Origin: Buxus sempervirens
Lineage: Eukaryota > Streptophyta > Magnoliopsida > Buxales > Buxaceae
Direction: 5' to 3'
Assembly: GCA_947561395.2 (NCBI GenBank)
Contig: OX387195.1
Location: forward strand, 24,443,126 to 24,507,125
DNA length: 64,000 nt
This document shows, piece after piece, positions 1 to 9,185 of this stretch; position 1 is the first letter of the stretch; every line of letters begins with the position of its first letter. The notes beneath the pieces were generated by a model that worked only from the letters and a program-made list of their open reading frames with translations, was not told the DNA's origin and made no database searches. A program made the translations under genes and the position numbers.

Positions 1-216
1 TTAGCTGAGGCATCTATGGTTAGGGCTAATGCATTGAATCGATCGGCGCCTAAGTATACAATTGCTGAATGTATCAAATGCCTTGAAAAGATGGAGGGGT
101 GGACACCAGAAGCCTACATTAAGGCAATTGAGAAATTTCAATCTAAAGGTTGGAGGGAGGCTTTTATGGAGATGTCTGTAGAAGGGAAGGCCATTTGGTT
201 GGCTTCCCTACATTGA
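1..216 (+). CDS. C-terminal fragment of a Myb/SANT-like protein (partial)
   Basis: The frame is open from the first base of the window to a TGA at 214-216, so the 5' part lies outside. The visible 71 residues read like the C-terminal helical block of plant Myb/SANT-like proteins (L10-interacting MYB type, often encoded by or derived from PIF/Harbinger transposons): a KYTIAECIKCLEKMEGW stretch, then a helix ending in GKAIWLASLH. In that family the block follows a trihelix-like DNA-binding domain, which is not visible here. The assignment rests on remembered pattern only. It could be a host gene, a transposon accessory gene or a relic; no intron is apparent in the visible part. Confidence 0.4.
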   Translation, partial: LAEASMVRANALNRSAPKYTIAECIKCLEKMEGWTPEAYIKAIEKFQSKGWREAFMEMSVEGKAIWLASLH

Positions 217-719
217 CCTTTTTTCTTAGAGATTATAGGTTCTTAGGCTATACCAATGCCTTTCTATACTACTGATGCTTTATTTTGAAGAATTATGTTT
301 TTGAGAATATTGTTGTTAGCTTTTTAGATTTTGCTAATTACTACTTTACTATGCAATTGTTATTGTTGCTTAGAATGTAATTAGGGAAGAAGTTGATGGG
401 ATTTATCTTTTACAATTTAAAGAATGGAATTTTAATTTCCTTTTTTTTTTCATATCAAATTTGTTTTAGTTCAATGGGCTTGTAGGTTGTATAGTAATTC
501 ATATTTGTTGATTTTGAAAACTTGAATCGTTTTTTTTTATCAATTGTTACCAAACGGGTTTCTTGTCACCTGTTTTCAAAAACCCAAAAACAGTTGAAAC
601 TGTTTTTAGTTTTCAAACTGTTTTTAAAAAAAACATTAACAAACGGCCTCTTGAATTTGAGAGAGAACACCTAGTAGTCTCCATGGAATAGCCTTCTGTG
701 GATGTGAGAGTAGGTGAAT
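217..719. other. AT-rich intergenic DNA with a small MITE-like stretch
   Basis: No coding pattern is seen. The first part may be the 3' UTR of the preceding fragment. Around 549-650 the sequence runs from a TTACCAAACGG-type end to an AACAAACGGCCTC-type end with AAAACAGTTGAAACTGTTTT symmetry between. This resembles small plant MITEs, but I could not define clean termini or a target duplication. Confidence 0.3.
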
Positions 720-2137
720 GATGCTGCGCGAATCCCCTTCTAAAATGATAAATGAGTGCCGTCATGCCGAAGCCAATTTCAGACTTTCAAGAGCTGTATA
801 TGCTTCTACTAATAGGGCATTTTGAGCTATGCATTCAAGTGCAAATCCGGCAAGAAATCGACCCTCATGGTCCCTGATCACCCCTCTAGTAGCTGCCCTA
901 GCCAGAGATGATCTGAAAGCACTGTCAAAATTTACTTTAATAAATGGTTGTGCTGGACTTTTCCACATAATCTCCACTCGGCTTCTGGTAGTGCTCTAAT
1001 TAGAGTCTTGGGAGAGATCCTTTAGCATTGTAGATTCATTGTTGAGTTGTTGGAGATGCATGCAGGTCTCTTGAATTGAAGGCTTTGGATCCATGAAATA
1101 GAATCTGGTTTCGGTTTCTCCAAAGCACCCATCCAAAGTTGGCTACCTCTGTGAAAAAATCCATTATGTTAATAGAAGTATGCGGTAAATGTAGGGAAGA
1201 CAGAAATGTAAACCAATCAAAAAAGAAGTTCTAAGGTCTCGATATCTGCATAGTTCCTCCCATGGTTTGAACTCGAGAAAGGGTAGTGCATCCAAATGTG
1301 CTCAAGGGTTTCCTGGTGACTGTTACAGAAGACACACATGTTATCAATATTATGGATTCTAGAAGATAAGAGTTGACCCGTTGGAAGTAAACTAACAAGG
1401 CACTTCCAAAGAAAAAATCGTATCCGAGTTGGACACTTTAGATGCCAACACTTCAGCAAGTCCCATTCCTAAATTTGATTTTGTTCACCAAGAAAGAACC
1501 TATATGCCGATGCTACTGAAAACCTACCAAATGAAGTAAGTGCCCAGTGTCTTCTATCATGTCCAATAGTACCAGAAATGGGAGTAGCTCCAATTTTTTT
1601 TCTGCATTGGTGCTTCCCAGAATCTAGCTATGATTTGTGCATCCCATTGTCCTACGAGAGGGTTGATCAAGTGACTAAATTTGCTCAAATCAAAGTCAGA
1701 CTGATTTTTTTGGACTGCAAGTGGAGCCTCATCGCCTGCAATCCAGTTTTCAGCACATATATCTATACTTCTTCCATCAGCCACTGTCCATGCACTGCCT
1801 TTGTTTACCCAATTCTTCAGCTTTTGCATTTGCTTCCAATTATAGGAATGACGTTGCCTACAATCTGCTTCAAGGAAAGTTTTGTTTGGGAAATAGGCAT
1901 CTTTCATGATATTGCACCATAAGGATCCTTCTTCCTTCGTGAGCTGCCAAGCAGCCTTTAGGACAAGGGCTTTATTCATGAATTCTGCTCTCTTCAAGTT
2001 CAATCCACCACATCTTCTTTGCTTCTCCCAACAGATCGTGTGGATACTTTGACTCTCCTTCTTCTAAAAAAATTTTATTGACAACTTATCCATTTGGAGG
2101 AGAGTTTGTTGAGGCAACATAAAACAGTTCATAAGGT
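720..2137 (-). pseudogene. L1-type LINE relic, 3' portion (post-RT region, zinc-finger RVT and RNase H)
   Basis: On the minus strand three open segments follow the order of the C-terminal half of a plant L1 ORF2. At 2003-1557 is the post-RT region, beginning NLKRAEFMNKALVLKAAWQL. At 1459-1217 is a zf-RVT block with CVFCNSHQETLEHIWMHY (CxxC plus His). At 977-762 is an RNase H-like RVT_3 block (FIKVNFDSAF, GVIRDHEGRF, EAYTALESLKLA). They lie in different frames separated by stops, so the element is dead. The upstream RT part is at 5262-5880, beyond a 3.1-kb insertion. Confidence 0.75.
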
Positions 2138-2138
2138 G

Positions 2139-5100
2139 TGTAAGCACCTCATTTTTGCACCTCCCAAAATGCAGAAAATGAAATTTTAATTGAAAAGTCA
2201 AACCTGAGAAAGTCAAAATTTTGACTTTTTTATCTGGTGCAAATCAGTCACCATATTTCTCACCATTGGAAAGAGGATTCCGATACGATTCTAATGAAAC
2301 TGAGTTTGCTCAAATCGGAGTTCAAATAAAGAAGTTATGGACTTATCAAATCTGAGAAAAGCAGAAATTGACTTTCTGCTAAACCCCATATCAGCTACCC
2401 CATTTGATACCAGCAGAAAGAGCATCTCGACACGATTCCAACGCAACTGAGTTTGCTGGAATCGGAGTCCCGGATAAGGAAATATGAGCAAAATTGGTTC
2501 CGGGACGCGACTCGGCACTTATGCTAAAAAACTCGAATTTGCTACTAAACTCTAGTTCAATGGATAGAGGATGTCGACCCGGTTCCAACACAACTGAGTT
2601 TGCCAGAATCAGAGCTTAAATGAGAGAGTTATGAGCAATCCTTGGTCAAAAATAAACTGTCCACGTGGCAAACTGCGCCACGTGGACGTCCCCCTTTCTT
2701 AATCCTTAAGTAAACAAAAATATTAACAAAAAGCGTCTTTCTTACCCTAAGTAAAAAATATTAACAAAAGAGTCTTTCTTAACCATTAAGTAAAAAGTAA
2801 TAAGTCACAAGTAAGAAATAACAATAAAAAGTCACTTTTGATAAAAATATTTAAAAATTGGTCTTTCTTAACCCTTAAGCAACTTCTCCTATAAAGGGGG
2901 AGGGGGTGGGATGCGCCAGGGGTGGAGCTCATTTTCTGTCTCCCCATTCTTCTTCTCTCCCATCTCTCCCAAGCTCTCCCATTGCTTCCTAAACCTAAAA
3001 GCCTTTCTTCCTTAGCCATTTTTGCCCTCCCCTTTTCTTCTTTTCTTCATTCCCATCTCTTGAGACCTTGAAAAAAAGAAGAAGTTTTGCTGTTGGTGGG
3101 GGAGAGGTGCTGCTCGTGCATCTCAAGGAGTTCCACACACTCAAAAGTGGGTCTAAACTCCCAAGGTGAGCTCTTTGTTTATCTTGTTTCACATATGTAA
3201 AGATGACATGATTTGAAGCATGTTGGATTTTGTGCATGTCATGTACTTGCTGCTATGATAGATTCATGCTTGTTCCTTTGTTTTTACCATTTTGTATTGA
3301 TATATACCATCACAAGAATGTTGCTTTCATGAGGTAAGATGGGTATTTTAGGAGAAGGAGAGTTCCTTAAGCATGGTTTTAAGTGGCATAGGGTTGCTGT
3401 TCCGTAGGGATAATATTGCTATCATTTTATTTTTAATGGAAGAGCATTTTCCTTCCATCTATTCCAATGTATCCCTTCATGTAACCCCCCTCCTTTTCCT
3501 TTCTTTAAATGTTCTTTTCCTAAGTTAACTAAGTAGATTGGATGGGTAAGGTCATGATAAAGATCATGTGTAATGCATGCCCATGTCCTTATTTGTTAGA
3601 AGCATGTTTAGGTGTATATATATGTCACTATTTAGGGTAGGATTGCATGCATGTAAAAATCTGTTTTCTAGATTTCCAGCATAGTAATCCCATACCCACA
3701 CTTGGTGATGTGATAGGCACCTAATAAAGCATGTTCTAGTGGCTTGTTTTGCATATTGTGGTTGTTGTTTTTGATCATAGGAGACCAAAATAGGGATGTT
3801 TAAATCCTTGTTTCTGTGCTAGAATCCTTCCAAAAAAGAAGGGAAAGGGGAAGCCCCTTTGATCCCCCTTGTGTTCGATCTTGAAAACCCCAAGGAAAGT
3901 AGGCCAAATGGCCTCATCTGAACCCACTGTGGGCCCACACAGGGGTCCATACAACCCCAGGAACATCTCAAGAAGTCCAGAAACCCAAACCCATTGCCGA
4001 AACCCAAAAAATGGCATTTTCTAACTGATCCGACAACTCAGGTCGGATCAGCAGGTTTTGTTTTGTGACCGACAAACCGGATATGATACAGGTGTCCCTG
4101 TGTGTATCCGATGCTTAAGGTCAGATACAGGCTTCTCTGTGTGTAGCCAACAACTCAGGTCGGCTACATTACAGAGGCTCCATTTTGTTGATTTTCAGCT
4201 TCTTAACTCATTTTTGCAATCCTTTTTAGCTAAACCAAGCAAACCAGAAGGGTTTCTGGGTCAACCGGAGACCCAAGATGGGCCATGGACCAACCCGGCT
4301 CAATTTGATTTCCAGTGGGCCTTCCAACGGGGCCAACAAAGCCCAACAAACTTATTTTGTTAAATCAAGATAATCAAATTGATTGAGTGGGCCAACCCCA
4401 TTGAGGCCCACCAAAGCCCATTTGGGAAGCATGCTAGCTTAGACTTAGGCATGGTGTAGCGGAGACCACGGGTAGGGTCTGTCGGGCCCACTAAGCCCAT
4501 TGAACCCAACAAAGATTAGGGCACCCGGGCCCTAACTCAGGAAGTCTTGGGCTTTCAAGCCCAAGCCTAGTTAAAAGGCCCCAAGCCCAAGGCCTGGCCC
4601 GTTTTGGCACAAATTAAGCAAGATAAACTTAAATCATTTGGCAACCAACTGTGTGGCCCACTCAAGGGCCCACAAAGTAGTCCCGGCCCACTTGTGCATG
4701 GAAATCACTTAAACCTTTTAATTTGAACCGTTAAATAAAATCAATTCATTTGAACCAAGCCCAAAGGGCCTCTTAGGCTAGACCAAGGCCCACCAGGGGA
4801 CACGTGGGCTCAACCAAGCCCACCAAGGAATCCGCGGGCCTTCCAACGGGGCCCGCCCAATCAGACTCATCCCATCTTTAACTAAAAAGATAAAATCAAG
4901 TAAAGGGACCCACACCACTTTGGTGGTCTCGCTAGACTTAACCAAATGTTCATGCTGGAATAGGAATCGGGTGAGTGAGAGATCAAAGTTGACTCAAACC
5001 AGGGAAACCTATGGGACCCGTCACTCGACGTGGCGGACCGGGGTGTCTACGGACTTCCTCGGACCGTAACCGAGAACTTGCTTAGAATCTCAAGCCACAG

Positions 5101-5261
5101 ACCAAGCCTTAATAGAAGAACTTAGGCACCCAGGTGCCTGCCTGTACCATATCAGGCAATGGCGACTCCAAACGAATCCTGAGGCACGTATCATTTTACA
5201 TGCGCCTCGTCGTGCGACCGAAATCAGTTGCGCACAAGGTGGAGGGGTTGAGATGTCAACA
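2139..5261 (+). mobile_element. Long LTR-like insertion (probable solo LTR) inside the L1 relic
   Basis: This block interrupts the L1 relic, whose coding resumes on either side. It begins TGTAAGCACC and ends TGTCAACA, giving TG..CA ends. A TATA box (TATAAAG, 2890-2896) is followed by a pyrimidine-rich leader (CCCATCTCTCCC-type), as in LTR promoters. Near the 3' end it has GGCGACTCC followed by ATGCGC, a layout I associate with Tat/Ogre-class LTRs. The 4200-4900 part is rich in GGCCCA/AAGCCCA words. I see no gag-pol coding and no second terminal copy, so a solo LTR is the simplest reading. A clear target duplication was not found, so the ends may be off by several bases. Confidence 0.55.
2890..2896 (+). 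promoter_or_regulatory. TATA box of the 3.1-kb LTR-like element
   Basis: TATAAAG sits about 750 bp into the element, followed by a G-rich then CT-rich leader, as expected at the U3/R boundary of a plant LTR. It supports plus-strand orientation of the element. Confidence 0.5.
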
Positions 5262-5880
5262 CAGATTGAATTAGGGTCGTCCTACCCATTTGGGACAGCA
5301 CATCGCCTTCCACTCTGCTAGCCGAGTAGCTATTCTCTCTAAGACATCATCACAATCTTTAACACTTGGCTTGCTTTGCATTTGAGGTATACAAGGTAGG
5401 TCTTCGAGATCTGATTACCTACCACATTGAACAACCTCCGAGTGCTAACATTCTTCCTTCCATCTGTGTTACGATTGAATATGAGAGATGATTTTTGACC
5501 ATTTATCATCTACCCCGATTCACTGCAATATCTCTGAATTATTCTCATCATACAACAGGCCTCCTAATCATTTGTGTACTCATATATGGTGACGTCGTCC
5601 GCATACGCATACATTAGGTGAGATAATCTTATTCCCCATGTCGAAATGGCAACTTCTTGGAATCTGTCTTCATTCTCTGTTCTGATAATTACCAGTGATA
5701 GAACCTGTTTACACAAAATGAACAAATATTGGGAAAAGGGATCCCCAGCCAAAGCCCCCTTAGCAGATGTAAGACAACTCATAATCAATCATCAAAAAAA
5801 AAAAAATGACAACTCATAATCAATTTAAAACTTTTTTCTTTGAAACGAAAAGCCAAAAGAACTTTGTCCGATGCGTAAAG
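5262..5880 (-). pseudogene. L1-type LINE relic, reverse transcriptase portion
   Basis: The minus strand from 5788 encodes MIMSCLTSAKGALAGDPFSQYLFILC and then LSHLMYAYADDVTIY. These are the GDPLSPYLFIL and YADD motifs of the plant L1 reverse transcriptase, with an extra residue pair disturbing YADD. Downstream, near 5300-5262, GRTTLIQSVLTS matches the L1 block that precedes the post-RT domain. The rest of this element continues at 2137-720 after the LTR-like insertion. Frame breaks and the disturbed catalytic motif show it is inactive. Confidence 0.7.
5773..5824 (+). repeat. Tail-only retroposon insertion: A13 tract between perfect 17-bp direct repeats
   Basis: The 17-mer GACAACTCATAATCAAT occurs at 5773-5789 and again at 5808-5824. 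Between the copies lie only CATC, thirteen A residues and a T. The host sequence is L1 coding (LIMSC on the minus strand), so the second copy is a duplication created by insertion. A target duplication of this length around a bare ATC-polyA tail is what a LINE or SINE insertion truncated almost to its 3' tail would leave. Confidence 0.75.
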
Positions 5881-7564
5881 ATATATAGCAACGCGTACAC
5901 CTCCTAATAGGCCGTTAAAGATCATACGAGGTTTCGCCGTAAGATGCAAAAAACGAATCCCGCTGTCTCCTGGTTGGCTATGTGATGATGTAAGGTCATA
6001 TGCATCATTACATCGTTTATCTCATCATGCACGCATGCGATGGCAAATAACCACTGCATCAAGTAGCTGATTTACTCTGTCTAATCACAAGTTCACAACA
6101 AAAATTTTTAATCTAAATGTGGGTCCTACATCAACAAAAAGAGATATTCGCCTCACTTTGTCGTCCATGTGTCAGAATTGTGTTAGTCGTACGGTTAGAA
6201 TAGATAAGGTTCTGATTTTGGATAGCTTTCAGTGATAGAGTTAGGAATATCTTAACATATTTTCTTGAGTTTTCTATGAAGTCAGTGCACCATCAAATGA
6301 CATGATTTTACATGAAATTAAGTGTCCGGGATCCCTTTTGGCTTGCTGTTACCATTTCCAACCACCCCACTACCACTTTTTTTTTTATGTGCTCACGCTA
6401 TGTGCATGTGGTGGGCCCCTCTTTTGAGATACTATTAGGTGTCCTCAAATTCATGAACTGAAAGTGAAAGGCCTCCACTTAATCAGTTTTGTAATGAGAT
6501 CCGTTGTGATTTTTATGGATGGTAATTATCATAAAGAGGAATGCTAAAAACAATGTCTTTTCTTTCATTTTAAGGCAGCAAGTCAGCTACATTAGTTGTG
6601 TCTATCAACAACTGATAAACATAATGAAACCCAAAAGTATATGATAGTGAAAAATTAGATGTTGACATATTATAACTACACCATTGGAGTGGTGGTTCAC
6701 TAGTCTTATGAGTTACTCCCAAGTGGTTTGGATGTTAGAGGTCTAGGATCAAATCCCCTGTATGCAAGGTTAGTCCAAGGACTGAAGCAATTATCTCCAC
6801 CTATAGGATCAGTACACTTTTGTGGTATTGTGGTGACGGTCCACTTCCCCCGACTATGTCGGGGTCGATTTGGTAGCTACTAGCAGGGGTTCGTATTGCA
6901 CGCAGAAAGAGGGAATAAGGAGAGGAGGAGTAGGAGAACAATTACAGACTGACTAGGTTTTGAACGAAAATGCTGAGTTTAGAGAGGTATAGCCCTGTAT
7001 TATTAAAATCGAAAAAACCACAAGGAATAGGCATTTTGGGGAAGTTGTGAATTGTTTTGGGCACGTTTCCCAATGGACCTTCTCACGTTAAATATAGTAT
7101 AGATAGATATAGATTGGGATTCAGGAAAAAGGAAAATGTAAGATAGTTGTAGTCGTTTATGGGAACTCAAAAAATTATAATCTAACATTTGATTTCTTAT
7201 TATATCCTTATGAAAAATTAAAAGACTAATATCTTCTAACTACCGTCTAATTATTTAAAACACCCAAAAGATTTAAAGACTGCGATATCCCTTTAAAAAT
7301 ATGCTATTTTTAAGAGATTATGATATCCTTTAAAAAAGTATCCATAGCATATTTTTAACAGGCATCCAGATCTCAATTAATAATAAAATCTAACAAAAAA
7401 TTTTCGCAACTAACGTTATACCAATTAGTATTGGTTAGTATGTGCAACCAAAAAGCTAGCAGTTTGCACAACACTTTTCGCAATTTGATTGGTGCATTAA
7501 ACTAAAAAAAATCATTTTGTGAAAGACAAATGATGTTGATGTTGAAACCATAAAATCAAGAGGA
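5881..7564. other. Intergenic region with a tRNA-type SINE candidate and a MITE fragment
   Basis: No gene is recognised. At about 6680-6890 a SINE-like stretch is listed separately. At 7046-7110 a segment containing CTCACGTTAAATATAGTATA is related to 32035-32090 inside the 31.9-kb MITE, so it is probably a decayed family member. The remainder is AT-rich single-copy-looking DNA. Confidence 0.4.
6680..6890 (+). mobile_element. SINE-like element
   Basis: GGATCAAATCC at 6746-6756 fits the pol III internal B box (GGTTCAANNC-like), about 60 bp after a GTGGTTCACTAGTC stretch that could be a decayed A box. The following CCCCGACTATGTCGGGG segment (around 6848) is a short palindrome. No poly(A) end or target duplication was found, so the boundaries are approximate. 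Confidence 0.35.
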
Positions 7565-8727
7565 GTAGGTGGCTAGTGATGTGGGTGGATACATTTTCTT
7601 CCTTTTGGTAAACCATGTGTACTGATGGCAATAAGGTAGGTTTGAGGTAGGTTTTGTTAAAACTGAATCCCTCCTTACAAGGGTTTAGTCAATACTAATC
7701 CTTAACCGACCCTTGTAGGTTTGGTAATAAGATAGGTTATAGGATGGAATGCAAGAAAAAAAGAGTTTTTGAATAGAATAAATAAACTAATAATATATTT
7801 ATTAATAAAATATATATTTTATATAACATATTAAAAGAATATTTTTAATATATAAAAAAAGTTTTTAAATTGAATTGCCTCTGACCCCATTTTGGTAATA
7901 CCAAACCCTAAACATTACGGGCAAGCGCCTCCCATTACCGTCCCTAATCAATATAAGTGGATACTTCAAAGTGATGTCTGTTTATTATTGTTTCTCATCG
8001 CCTACAATTTCTATTCCTTATGATATCCCCATTCCCCAAGGACCCCAAGTAGGGCCCAAAGAGGAGTCTTCTTTGAGGACACCCTAAATTACTATGTTTG
8101 GTGAACACTTTGAATGTCACGTGACCGTTTAAGCTTCTAAGCTCTGAATATTCTCTGGCATGTTGTGCAGCAGTTGCTTCAATTGTTTCTCATTGTTGTC
8201 TCTTCTCGAAGTAGGTGGCTAGTGATGTGGTTGGATACATTTTCTTCCTTTCGGTAAACCATGTGTACCGATGGCAATAAGGTAGGTTTTGTTAAAACCA
8301 AATCCCTCCTTACAAGGGTTTAGCCAATACTAATCCTTAACCGGCACTTGTAGGTTTGGTGATAGGGCAGGTTATAAGATGGAATGCAAGAAAAAAAAGT
8401 TTTTAAATAAACTAATAGTATATTTATTAATAAAATATATATTTTATATAATATATTAAAATAATATTTTTAATATATAAAAAAAGTTTTTAAATTGAAT
8501 TGCCTCTGCCCCCATTTTAAACCTTGTCTAATCATATATATATATATATATATTTTTTTTTTTTTCCCTGCCTAATCATATAAGTGGATGCTTCGGGGTG
8601 ATGTCTGTTTATTATGACGTCCCCATTCCCCAAGGACCCCAAGTAGGGTCCAAAGAGGAGTACTCTCCGAGGACAACCTAAATTACAGTGTTTGGTCAAC
8701 AGTTTGAATGTCACGTGACGGTTAAAA
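7565..8727. repeat. Tandem duplication of a ~0.5-kb unit that carries a MITE
   Basis: Unit A (about 7565-8130) and unit B (about 8212-8727) share the same order: AGTAGGTGGCTAGTGATGTG; a MITE of the ATGGCAATAAGGTAGG family; CCCCATTCCCCAAGGACCCC; and TTTGAATGTCACGTGAC, which holds a CACGTG G-box, in each unit. They differ by scattered substitutions and by a shortened MITE 3' end in unit B, so the duplication is not recent. It ends about 460 bp upstream of the GAUT start codon, putting two G-box copies in that gene's 5' region. Confidence 0.8.
7620..7946 (+). mobile_element. MITE copy, related to the 47.8-kb hAT-type MITE
   Basis: The left end (TACTGATGGCAA) and right end (TTACCGTCCCTA) are decayed versions of the TAGGGATGGCAA termini of the better-preserved copy at 47826-48218. 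Both have the same interior: CCCTCCTTACAAGGGTTTAG-type followed by an AT-rich stretch. A second, 3'-truncated copy lies at about 8266-8530 in the downstream duplication unit. No target duplication is visible here. Confidence 0.5.
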
Positions 8728-8911
8728 TCTAGAAATTTGGAGGCTTTCACATTACTGTATTGACTATGGTCACACTATCCGAGTAAAGGGTCAACGTCAC
8801 CATCGCCCGATCAAAAGGTCATATCATCAGCATCATCATGTGCCCTACCACCGCCATCCTCGTCATTCCATCGGCGTCTGCGCGTTTCAAATCTCGCCGC
8901 GGACCCCCAAG

Positions 8912-8920
8912 TATATATAA
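8912..8920 (+). promoter_or_regulatory. Candidate TATA box of the GAUT gene
   Basis: TATATATAA lies 266 bp upstream of the chosen start codon at 9186 and downstream of the tandem duplication. This leaves a plausible 5' UTR of roughly 230 bases. Confidence 0.45.
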
Positions 8921-9027
8921 CCAAAAGATAGAAAAAGGGTAAATTAACGTCGTGACAGTTACAGAAATCGGATAGCCATCTCGGCTTCTATCTCTCTCTT
9001 TAGAAAGTAGATGCGAGGATTGTTTTG

Positions 9028-9126
9028 ATGTTCGAGATTACTAGAAACCCTAGTTTCTGGATCTCTTCCATTTTATGGAGGACAGAATCCAAGCTTGATT
9101 CTGCAAATGCGTTTTTATGTTATTAA
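9028..9126 (+). CDS. Upstream ORF in the GAUT leader (32 codons)
   Basis: Within the likely 5' UTR an ATG at 9028 opens a 32-codon frame ending with TAA at 9124-9126. A five-codon uORF at 9011-9028 overlaps its start by one base. They could lower translation of the main frame if the transcript starts near the TATA box at 8912. There is no evidence for a functional peptide. Confidence 0.3.
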   Translation: MFEITRNPSFWISSILWRTESKLDSANAFLCY

Positions 9127-9185
9127 TGAGAGGAAGAGACAACCCTAAGGAAATCAGAAGTTTCATTTATAGCTCCTGTTTCTTG

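Noticed and set aside
4058..4363. 101-codon plus-strand frame in the 3.1-kb LTR-like element
   Set aside because: No retroviral domain; it spans GGCCCA-rich low-complexity LTR sequence.
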